Shown here piece by piece: positions 27,030 through 34,601 of a DNA stretch of 54,037 nt. The notes beneath the pieces were generated by a model. That model was not told the origin of the DNA. It was given only the letters and a program-made list of their open reading frames with translations, and searched no databases. Each line of letters begins with the position of its first letter. Positions within the stretch are counted from its first letter, which is position 1. The position numbers and the translations under genes were made by a program. The stretch lies in NCBI GenBank assembly GCA_030699935.1, contig JAUYKS010000014.1:1-54037 (forward strand). The letters run 5' to 3'. Source of the stretch: a bacterium. GTDB lineage: Bacteria > Patescibacteriota > SICC01.

Positions 27030-27707
27030 GTGTCGACCAAACTCAAGCACATCGAGAAGGCCCAGCGCATCACCGAGCGGGTGTTCGATGAGCTGCTGAA
27101 GGAAGTCCGGGCCGGGCGGACCGAGCGGGAGCTGGCGCGCCTGATCCGCACGTTGGCGAAGCGCCACGGTGCGGACGGACTCTCGTTCGACCCGATCGTC
27201 GCGGCCGGACGGAGCGCTGCCGACCCGCACGCCAAGCCGGGGAACCGAAAGCTCCGCCGCGGCCAACTCCTGATGATCGATCTCGGCGTACGCTCCGGAG
27301 GGTACTGCTCGGACATGACCCGCATGGTCGCGATCGGGCCGCCCACGGCGGAAGCGCGGAAGGCGTACGGAATCGTGCTCCGGGCCCAACGAGCCGCGAT
27401 CCGTGCCGCCCGGGCCGGCATGGTCGCCCGCGACTTGGACGCCGTCGCCCGAGGCATCATCGCCCGCGCCGGGTACGGCAAGTACTTCGTGCACGCGCTC
27501 GGCCACGGGGTCGGACGGAATATCCACCAGGACCCGCGACTTACCCCGAAGCGCCGCCACCGGCTCAAGGCCGGCGACGTGATCACGGTCGAGCCGGGCA
27601 TCTACCTGCCCGGCCGGCTCGGCGTCCGGATCGAGGACATGCTGGTGCTCACCGCCCGCGGCAACCGCAACCTCACCGGGACACCGAAGCGCCTGCGGGT
27701 GCTCTGA
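27030..27707 (+). CDS. M24 family (Xaa-Pro/methionine) aminopeptidase
   Basis: Metal ligands in MIDLGVRSGGYCSDMTR, HALGHGVG, VEPGIY, RIEDMLVL. Confidence 0.92.
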   Translation: MSTKLKHIEKAQRITERVFDELLKEVRAGRTERELARLIRTLAKRHGADGLSFDPIVAAGRSAADPHAKPGNRKLRRGQLLMIDLGVRSGGYCSDMTRMVAIGPPTAEARKAYGIVLRAQRAAIRAARAGMVARDLDAVARGIIARAGYGKYFVHALGHGVGRNIHQDPRLTPKRRHRLKAGDVITVEPGIYLPGRLGVRIEDMLVLTARGNRNLTGTPKRLRVL

Positions 27708-27738
27708 ACCGCGCGGGCCCGATATAATCAACGGGTAC

Positions 27739-27809
27739 GCGGGTATCGTATAGTGGCATTACGCGTGCTTCCCAAGCACGAAAGAGGAGTTCGATTCTCC
27801 TTACCCGCT
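27739..27809 (+). tRNA. tRNA-Gly(CCC)
   Basis: GCGGGTA/TACCCGC acceptor, CGTGC-TTCCCAA-GCACG anticodon arm, GAGGA-GTTCGATTC-TCCT T-arm; TATAAT at 27723. Confidence 0.93.
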
Positions 27810-27813
27810 CAAT

Positions 27814-28275
27814 ATGATGAAAGACCTGAAACAGTTGATCGTCGATTACCTGAATGAGCAGAAGCTCATGCAGTTGGCGACCGACACGGACGGGAAGCCG
27901 TGGGCTTGCAGCGTTTGGTTCGGATTCGACGAGGATCTCAATATCTACTTCTTCAGCTCGACCGCGCGGCGCCACTCAAAGGAGATCGAAAATAACGGCA
28001 ACGTGGCCGGTGCCGTCGTGTTGCCGCATGAGCCGAGCGATCCGCCGCGAGGCCTTCAGTTCGAAGGCGTCGCTGAGAAGTTGACGGATCCTGACGATCT
28101 CGCCAAGGCCCGTTCCGTCTACGAAGGCAGGATTTTCGACGCCGAGCAGGTCGACGAATTTATGGCGAACCAGGAAAATCCGCACATGTTCTACCGAATC
28201 AGGCCGTCCAAGTTCGTGCTGTTCGACGTGGTGAACTTCCCGGACGACCCGCGGCAGGAATTCGAAGTAACGTAG
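27814..28275 (+). CDS. pyridoxamine 5'-phosphate oxidase-fold (PPOX) protein
   Basis: LMQLATDTDGKPWACSVWFGFDEDLNIYFFSS...HSKEIENNGNVAGAV. Confidence 0.85.
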   Translation: MMKDLKQLIVDYLNEQKLMQLATDTDGKPWACSVWFGFDEDLNIYFFSSTARRHSKEIENNGNVAGAVVLPHEPSDPPRGLQFEGVAEKLTDPDDLAKARSVYEGRIFDAEQVDEFMANQENPHMFYRIRPSKFVLFDVVNFPDDPRQEFEVT

Positions 28276-28282
28276 ACGACCC

Positions 28283-28780
28283 ATGGCAAAAACTGCCCTC
28301 ATCGTCGTCGACGTTCAGAATTATTTCGTGAACGAGCACACCGCCGGGATTCCCGGCAAGGTCGTCGACTATATCCGTTCACGTAAACCGGAGACGGTTT
28401 TCTTCACGCGTTTTGTAAACAGGGAAGGTTCCAATTTCGTGAAGTCGCTTGGCTGGCGCGAGTGCATGAGCAGTCCCGACATCGATTTGCATTCGGAACT
28501 TGCCGACTTTGCCGACGAATCAAATACTTTCGACAAGACGAGCTTCTCGATCTTTCACTCGAAAGCTTTGGCGGACCGTCTGAAAGAAGCCAAAGTGACG
28601 AACATCCAACTTTGCGGTATCGACACCGATGCCTGCGTATTAGTCTCGGCGTTCGAAGCATTCGATCGAGGCTATGACGTAGAGGTTTTGGAAGAACTTA
28701 CGGGAAGCCATCATGGCAAAGGACTGTACGACTCGGCAATGGAAATCATTCGGAAAAACCTGAGGCGTAACCGTGTTTAA
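28283..28780 (+). CDS. isochorismatase-family cysteine hydrolase
   Basis: LIVVDVQNYF (Asp), FDKTSFSIF (Lys), LCGIDTDACVL (Cys). Confidence 0.9.
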   Translation: MAKTALIVVDVQNYFVNEHTAGIPGKVVDYIRSRKPETVFFTRFVNREGSNFVKSLGWRECMSSPDIDLHSELADFADESNTFDKTSFSIFHSKALADRLKEAKVTNIQLCGIDTDACVLVSAFEAFDRGYDVEVLEELTGSHHGKGLYDSAMEIIRKNLRRNRV

Positions 28781-29346
28781 TGGGTTCTCGAATGTCTTTT
28801 AATCCCGAGTCCACCGCTCAGGCCGAGTACGAATTCTGGCGGGCGCATAACGACAAGGACGTGCCTCGGCTACGGGCTGCGCTGGAGTCATGGACCGGCG
28901 AGCTGTATGACCTCGATCCGGATGCGTCCACGGAAGCGGTCGAGCACCTGCTCGAAGCGACCCAGCATCACGACGTCCGGGATTGGGATGCCGCGACCAA
29001 GTGCGCCGCGGGATACTACCAAGTCGTCGCGGAGCGTTCCGGCCTGCACTTCAGTCCGCGCCGCGCCGGGGCTCTCGAAGTAAGCTGGTGGCGCATCCAT
29101 GACGACCTCGAACACGAGACCGACAAGACGCCGCTGGTAGACGCCTTCTGCGGGCTCTACGCGGAAGTCCTCGGCGTACCCCAGGACGTGATCCGGGAAT
29201 CCTGCAAGCTGAAGGCGGAAGCGACGGTCGAGCACGACCGGGCCGAGGATTCGGACACCGCTCCCGAAAAGGTCGAGGAGCATTGGGGTGCGGCTGCTCA
29301 AGCACTTGAGCAAAGTTACCGCTTGATGAAGAACTCTATCAGTTAA
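28780..29346 (+). CDS. hypothetical protein
   Basis: 188-aa ORF following isochorismatase with 1-nt overlap. Confidence 0.6.
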   Translation: MGSRMSFNPESTAQAEYEFWRAHNDKDVPRLRAALESWTGELYDLDPDASTEAVEHLLEATQHHDVRDWDAATKCAAGYYQVVAERSGLHFSPRRAGALEVSWWRIHDDLEHETDKTPLVDAFCGLYAEVLGVPQDVIRESCKLKAEATVEHDRAEDSDTAPEKVEEHWGAAAQALEQSYRLMKNSIS

Positions 29347-29360
29347 TCGTCTTTTTCAAC

Positions 29361-29984
29361 ATGACAAAACTACCCCCGCCCATTTCTCTGCAAAACCGCT
29401 ACTACGGTTTCCGACACGGTCAGAGCGAGGCCAACGTCCTGAATAAGATCATCAGTGATCCGAAAGTCGGCACCAAGCGCTTCGGCCTTTCGGACGCCGG
29501 CCGCAAACAGGTGATCGAGTCGGTGCGCGCCAACCGTGCGGTACTGGAACGGGCCGTGCTCTACTCCTCGGACTTCCTGCGGGCGAAAGAAACCGCGGAG
29601 GTAATCGCGGAAACGATAAAATCCGGGCCGAGGTCTTCGGAATCCATCCATTTCGATCGCCGACTACGCGAGCGTTTCTTCGGTGATTTTGACGGCGGAG
29701 ACCACGAAGCCTACGTCCGGGTGTGGAGCGCGGACCGGCAGTCGGCCAAAGACAGCAAGAATGGCGTCGAGCCGGTGATCCACGTCGCGGAAAGGGTTTC
29801 CGCCCTGGTCCGAGAACTTGAAAAAGAAATGACAGGTCGGGATATCGTACTTGTCGCACATGGAGACCCGTTGCAGATCACGGAAACCTGGATGCAAGGG
29901 GACGAGCTGGAGAACCACCGGGCCCATCAGTTCGACACGGCCGAGGTCCGGCCGCTTAATCCGGCCGGCGGTAACGACGTATAG
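29361..29984 (+). CDS. histidine phosphatase (phosphoglycerate mutase-like)
   Basis: YGFRHGQSEAN, LSDAGRKQ, SDFLRAKETAEVIAE, VAHGDPLQI. Confidence 0.92.
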   Translation: MTKLPPPISLQNRYYGFRHGQSEANVLNKIISDPKVGTKRFGLSDAGRKQVIESVRANRAVLERAVLYSSDFLRAKETAEVIAETIKSGPRSSESIHFDRRLRERFFGDFDGGDHEAYVRVWSADRQSAKDSKNGVEPVIHVAERVSALVRELEKEMTGRDIVLVAHGDPLQITETWMQGDELENHRAHQFDTAEVRPLNPAGGNDV

Positions 29985-29991
29985 TGGATTC

Positions 29992-30486
29992 ATGCAAAAG
30001 CTTTCCGGCGCCGACTTCGAACCCGTCCGGCCGTTCTTCGAAGCGGCCGCTGAAGCCGCCCAACGCGCGACCTGCCGCAAGGCGCGCTGCGGTTCGGTAA
30101 TCGTCAAAGAAGGACGCGTGATCGGCACCGGCTACAACTCGCCGCTGCTCGACAAGGAAGAGAACCGGACGTGCGACAACGACTACGACGCATCGAAGAA
30201 GCGGGCGTACGGCCGGACCTGTTGCGTCCATGCCGAGTGGCGCGCGATTCTCGATGCCAGCAAGCGATATCCCGACAAGATCGACGGCTCGACCATCTAC
30301 TTCATGCGGATCGACGACGACGGAAACTTCACCCCGGCCGGCGATCCGTTCTGTACCGTCTGTAGCCGCCTAGCGGCAGAATCCGGAATCGCCTACTTTG
30401 CGTTATGGAACGAGGACGGTGCGTACATCTATGACGCCGAAGAATACAACCGGAAGTCGTACGAGTTTTTCAGTCAGACCGTCTAA
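29992..30486 (+). CDS. cytidine/deoxycytidylate deaminase-like protein
   Basis: Zn motif CCVHAEWRAI and PFCTVCSR; start at 29992. Confidence 0.87.
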   Translation: MQKLSGADFEPVRPFFEAAAEAAQRATCRKARCGSVIVKEGRVIGTGYNSPLLDKEENRTCDNDYDASKKRAYGRTCCVHAEWRAILDASKRYPDKIDGSTIYFMRIDDDGNFTPAGDPFCTVCSRLAAESGIAYFALWNEDGAYIYDAEEYNRKSYEFFSQTV

Positions 30487-30495
30487 TAGCCGGAC

Positions 30496-30888
30496 TTAAA
30501 TTCCGCTGCCGTTGTACGGGCTGACTTCGACGCCAAGCGCTTCAGATAGTGCGGCTAGGAACCGCTCATGGGTAACCAGGGCGTCGTTGTGCATCCGCTC
30601 GGGTGTTCCGTAGTTCGCTTTATTGCGCTTGATCGTAATATTGGTTCCACCCCGTGGGTGTTCTTCGCCGACCTCAACCTTTGCGCCGTCGTCACCATCC
30701 TTCATTAGCTCCCTAAGGAAGTTCAATCGTTCGCCGACCAGTACTCCGTTCGGAAACGTATACATCAAGGTGTGTCCCATCAGCTGAAAGCCGAGTTCTA
30801 CCGGAACCGGCGTTTCCGATCCTCCCTTACGTTCTGCGTGCCAATCGTAGTCACGAACAGTAGCTAGTTCCGAAGCTTGTTCTGCCAT
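30496..30888 (-). CDS. hypothetical protein
   Basis: 130-aa ORF; conserved family not recognised. Confidence 0.55.
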   Translation of the reverse strand: MAEQASELATVRDYDWHAERKGGSETPVPVELGFQLMGHTLMYTFPNGVLVGERLNFLRELMKDGDDGAKVEVGEEHPRGGTNITIKRNKANYGTPERMHNDALVTHERFLAALSEALGVEVSPYNGSGI

Positions 30889-30958
30889 GCGATACCTTTC
30901 GTTATTAACAGAGAATCGTACTGTAGTCCGCGTGGCATTTCAATTATTCAGCGGCACA

Positions 30959-30985
30959 ACAAAAGAACCCCGGCCGAAACCGGGG
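30959..30985 (-). terminator. rho-independent-like terminator of the RRM gene
   Basis: minus strand CCCCGG-tttcgg-CCGGGG then TTCTTTTGTT. Confidence 0.75.
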
Positions 30986-31011
30986 CTCTTCCTTAAATCG
31001 ACGTAACCGAG

Positions 31012-31260
31012 TTACTGCCGGGGCGTTGCTTCGCGAACGGTAAGCTCTCGTCCGTCGAGCTCCTTACCGTTGAGCTCGGCGACAGCCTTGTCGGCTTGCG
31101 CGTCGTCTTCGAACTTCACGAATCCGAATCCGCGACTGCGGCCCGAATCCCGATCGGCGACGACGTTAGCTTCGGTCGGGCTGTAGGCAGCAAAATGCTG
31201 CTTCAGTCCGTCGCTGTTGGCACTCCAAGGGAGGTTACCAACGAACAGTTCCTTAGCCAT
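31012..31260 (-). CDS. RRM-type RNA-binding protein
   Basis: KELFVGNLPW (RNP2) and SRGFGFVKF (RNP1). Confidence 0.95.
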   Translation of the reverse strand: MAKELFVGNLPWSANSDGLKQHFAAYSPTEANVVADRDSGRSRGFGFVKFEDDAQADKAVAELNGKELDGRELTVREATPRQ

Positions 31261-31289
31261 GAACGGCTCCTTTCTTTACCAGAGGAGCC
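31261..31289 (-). promoter_or_regulatory. 5'UTR hairpin sequestering the SD of the RRM gene
   Basis: minus strand GGCTCCT-11 nt-AGGAGCC-gttc-ATG; SD AGGAG lies in the 3' arm. Confidence 0.55.
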
Positions 31290-31422
31290 TCGGACTAACC
31301 TAACACTCAAACTCTGCATTGATACGACGCGCTAAGACTACATTAACCGCATGGTTTTGGCAAATTTATGGCAAGGCAGCGATAAATCCGGTACACTGCA
31401 AGGTCTTTGTCTTAGATTAACT

Positions 31423-32244
31423 ATGAGTAAGACGGAACAATACATCGATCGGCTTGAGGTGAGCGACGAGCAAGCCGAGCTAGGTCCGGAGCGCGCGCAC
31501 GCTCCGGATGAACTAATAAACGCCGCGTCACTTGCCAGCGAAGTTCCTCGTGAAGTCTTGCTCAGTGAAGACCAAACCAGGGAAGTGGTCCACGCGCGTT
31601 GGATCGCGATGATCTTAATGAGAAGGCAAGACTACTCTACGACCGAGATCGGCAGGTATTTAGGGGGAAAAGACCATACCACTGCTATGTACGGACTACG
31701 CAAAGGGATGGCCCTGCTGGAAACGGATGCGGATTTTCAGTCGATGGTACTCGATGCTGACGCGCGTCTACAAAGCGGCGAGGCCGCTACCTCATGGATA
31801 AAAGTTTCGGAACCGGATAGCGCCGAAGCGAGCCAGCCCGAACGGAAGCGGGCGCGACGACCCAAACGGAAACGTCGCAAGCGGACCGCAGAGGAAATAG
31901 AAGCGCAACGCGGCAAGGCGCTGGAAAAGGCGAATGAGACCTACAGTCGTCGCGCCGCTCTGAAGCTGTCTATCACCAGGGGCGAATCGAACGTCGGAGA
32001 TGTCTTAAGGGATTCAGCCGTGCATGGCATGAAGTTGGTGGATTTGGTCATGTGCATTCCTCGGAAGCGTCCCCATCCTCACGCGGAACGTCCGGCTAAC
32101 TCCAAGGAGCAAGCTCGTCTAGTCTTGCTACGGTCCGGAATCAGGGACGACCGGGTGATTGAGGATCTTTCGGTAGTGGAGCGTCGTTCGTTATCGGCGA
32201 CTCTCGAGCATATGAAAATCAACTGGGCTGTTCGGGGATCATAA
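31423..32244 (+). CDS. orphan DnaA domain IV (Bac_DnaA_C-like) DNA-binding protein
   Basis: ARWIAMILMRRQDYSTTEIGRYLGGKDHTTAMYGLRKG matches the DnaA domain IV signature; no AAA+ motifs; basic linker and unknown C-terminal domain. Confidence 0.82.
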   Translation: MSKTEQYIDRLEVSDEQAELGPERAHAPDELINAASLASEVPREVLLSEDQTREVVHARWIAMILMRRQDYSTTEIGRYLGGKDHTTAMYGLRKGMALLETDADFQSMVLDADARLQSGEAATSWIKVSEPDSAEASQPERKRARRPKRKRRKRTAEEIEAQRGKALEKANETYSRRAALKLSITRGESNVGDVLRDSAVHGMKLVDLVMCIPRKRPHPHAERPANSKEQARLVLLRSGIRDDRVIEDLSVVERRSLSATLEHMKINWAVRGS

Positions 32245-32262
32245 ACTAGATAAACTAAGCCC

Positions 32263-32772
32263 ATGCCTGCCTCCAAGATCAGCGTAGATTCTGCCAAGCC
32301 GGACAAGCTTTTCTACTTCGTCTGCACGGTGATCCCGTTCCGGAAGGATGACGGCCGCTGTCTGATCTTGAAACGCGACGAGCGCGAGAAGGTCCATCCC
32401 GGCAAATGGGGCGTGCCCGGCGGCAAACTCGAGCACGGCGACCTCGACCTGGCGAGCCCGACCCGGATGAACGGCGACGTCGCCGACTTCGAAGGCGCGG
32501 TCCGCGACTTGCTCCGGCGCGAGGCCAAAGAAGAAGCTAACATCGAACTCGGCGAGGAATTCCATTTGCTCGGTGACATCGTCTTCGTGCGACCGGACGG
32601 GATTCCCGTCGTGATGCTGCAGTTTGGCGGCGAGTACGCGGGCGGCGAGGTGAAGCCGGAAGCCGGCGCTTTTACCGATTCCGCCTGGGTGAACGCCGAC
32701 GAAGTGAAGGACTACGACTGCATCGACGGCATCCACGACGAGATCGCCCGGACGATCAAGGCGTTCTCGTAG
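32263..32772 (+). CDS. NUDIX hydrolase
   Basis: GKWGVPGGKLEHG...LLRREAKEEANIEL split Nudix box. Confidence 0.87.
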   Translation: MPASKISVDSAKPDKLFYFVCTVIPFRKDDGRCLILKRDEREKVHPGKWGVPGGKLEHGDLDLASPTRMNGDVADFEGAVRDLLRREAKEEANIELGEEFHLLGDIVFVRPDGIPVVMLQFGGEYAGGEVKPEAGAFTDSAWVNADEVKDYDCIDGIHDEIARTIKAFS

Positions 32773-32795
32773 TCAAGGGCGGTATACTGTAAGCC

Positions 32796-34589
32796 GTGCT
32801 CAACCAGAAGCAGATCCAGGCCTACCAGCAACACCCCGCGTTCACCGACCCGCGGGTTTCCGCGTCCGCCTTGCGCCGCACCGTGGCGCCGGACCTCTGG
32901 CGGCTCTTGGAGATGGTCCCGGGCTTGATCACCTGGGGAATCCTACTTGGCAGCCTGGTGCTCTCGATCTTCGTGCCGCGCTGGGTGGCCTACGGCATCC
33001 TTCTCTTCGACGTCTATTGGCTGGTGAAGTCGGTGACGCTCTCCGTCAACCTGCTCCGGGCCTACCATCATCTCCGCCGTGACACGCGGATCGATTGGAG
33101 CAACCGGCTGAAGGCGCTGGAACGCAGCATCGACTCGTACGCGGCGACGCTGAGCCGGGTGATCCGCCGGATCGACGAAGGCCACACGGGACTCCGTAAG
33201 TGGCTGTGGTTCCGATGGCTCGGACTGACCGACCGCCGATTGGCCCGCGACTACCGCGACCTTCAGGCCGAGCTTTCCCAGGTCCGGGCCGCGATCGAAT
33301 CCGACGTGCCGTTGCCGCGGGCCTCGCGGATCCACCATCTGGTCTTCGTCGCGACGTATACCGAGGATCTCGAGACGCTGCGGCCCACCTTCCAGGCGAT
33401 CGTCGAGTCGGCTTACGACCCGGAGCGCCTGATCATCGTGTTGGCCACCGAGGAGCGCGACAAGGCCCGCGCCCGCGCCAACGCCCGGACGCTGAAGCGC
33501 GAGTTCGGCCGGAAGTTCAAGAAGCTCATCGTCACCGAACATCCGTCGAACATCACCGGCGAAGTGAAAGGCAAGGGCAGTAACATCAACTGGGCCGGAC
33601 GGCAGGCTCTCAAGGAGATCGACCGGCTCGGCATCCCGCATGAGGAAGTGATCGTGACGACGCTGGACGCCGACCACCGGCCGCATCCGCAGTACTTCGC
33701 GGCGCTGACCTACCAATACCTGCTGGCGCCGGACCGCCGGTACCGCAGCTTCCAGCCGACGCCGCTCTTCCACAACAATCTCTGGTACACCACGGCGATC
33801 AATCGGATCCTCTCCACCGGTACTTCCTTCTGGCACATGATCGAATCGACCCGGCCCTGGCGGCTGCGGAACTTCGCGGCGCATTCACAAGGCTTACAGA
33901 CGGTGGTCGACACCGACTTCTGGTCGATCGACACGATCGTCGAGGACGGCCAGCAGTATTGGCGGACGTACTTCCGGTACGACGGCCGGCACTTCGTGCA
34001 GCCGGTGTACGTGCCGGTCTACCAGGACGCGGTGCTCGGCGACACGTATCCGGGGACGCTCAAGGAGCAGTATCTGCAGCTGCGGCGCTGGGCGTACGGC
34101 GCGTCCGATTTTCCGTACGCCGTGATCGGCGCGTGGCGGAATCCGCGGATCCCGCTCGGCAACAAGCTGCTCCAGATCGGACGGTTCCTCGAAGGACACG
34201 TGACTTGGGCGGTCGCCCCGATCCTGATCACTTTCGTCGGTTGGTTCCCGATCTTCCTCTCGTCGTCGTTCCGCGAGACCCTGTTCGGCCAGACGCTGGC
34301 GCCGACCGCCAGCTTCATCCTGACCCTGGCGCTGATCGGCATCATCGTGACGATCCTGGTCTCGTTGCTGCTGTTGCCGCCGAAGCCGCCAGGGTACAAG
34401 GAGCGCCACAAGCTGCTCCACGTCGCGCAGTGGGTGCTGATGCCGGTGACGACGATCGTCTTCTCGAGTTTGCCGGCGATCGAATCGCAGACGCGCCTGC
34501 TGTTCGGGCGGTACCTGGAGTTCCGGGTCACCCGCAAACGGACCAAGGCGCTGCGGACGTTGGAGCGCCGGGCGAAGGCCGGCTCGTAG
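32796..34589 (+). CDS. membrane glycosyltransferase family 2 (GTG start)
   Basis: VFVATYTEDLETLRPTFQAIVES, TTLDADHRPHPQYF, LQLRRWAYGASDFP (QxxRW), C-terminal TM segments. Confidence 0.88.
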   Translation: MLNQKQIQAYQQHPAFTDPRVSASALRRTVAPDLWRLLEMVPGLITWGILLGSLVLSIFVPRWVAYGILLFDVYWLVKSVTLSVNLLRAYHHLRRDTRIDWSNRLKALERSIDSYAATLSRVIRRIDEGHTGLRKWLWFRWLGLTDRRLARDYRDLQAELSQVRAAIESDVPLPRASRIHHLVFVATYTEDLETLRPTFQAIVESAYDPERLIIVLATEERDKARARANARTLKREFGRKFKKLIVTEHPSNITGEVKGKGSNINWAGRQALKEIDRLGIPHEEVIVTTLDADHRPHPQYFAALTYQYLLAPDRRYRSFQPTPLFHNNLWYTTAINRILSTGTSFWHMIESTRPWRLRNFAAHSQGLQTVVDTDFWSIDTIVEDGQQYWRTYFRYDGRHFVQPVYVPVYQDAVLGDTYPGTLKEQYLQLRRWAYGASDFPYAVIGAWRNPRIPLGNKLLQIGRFLEGHVTWAVAPILITFVGWFPIFLSSSFRETLFGQTLAPTASFILTLALIGIIVTILVSLLLLPPKPPGYKERHKLLHVAQWVLMPVTTIVFSSLPAIESQTRLLFGRYLEFRVTRKRTKALRTLERRAKAGS

Positions 34590-34601
34590 GCCCCTAGGGC
34601 A

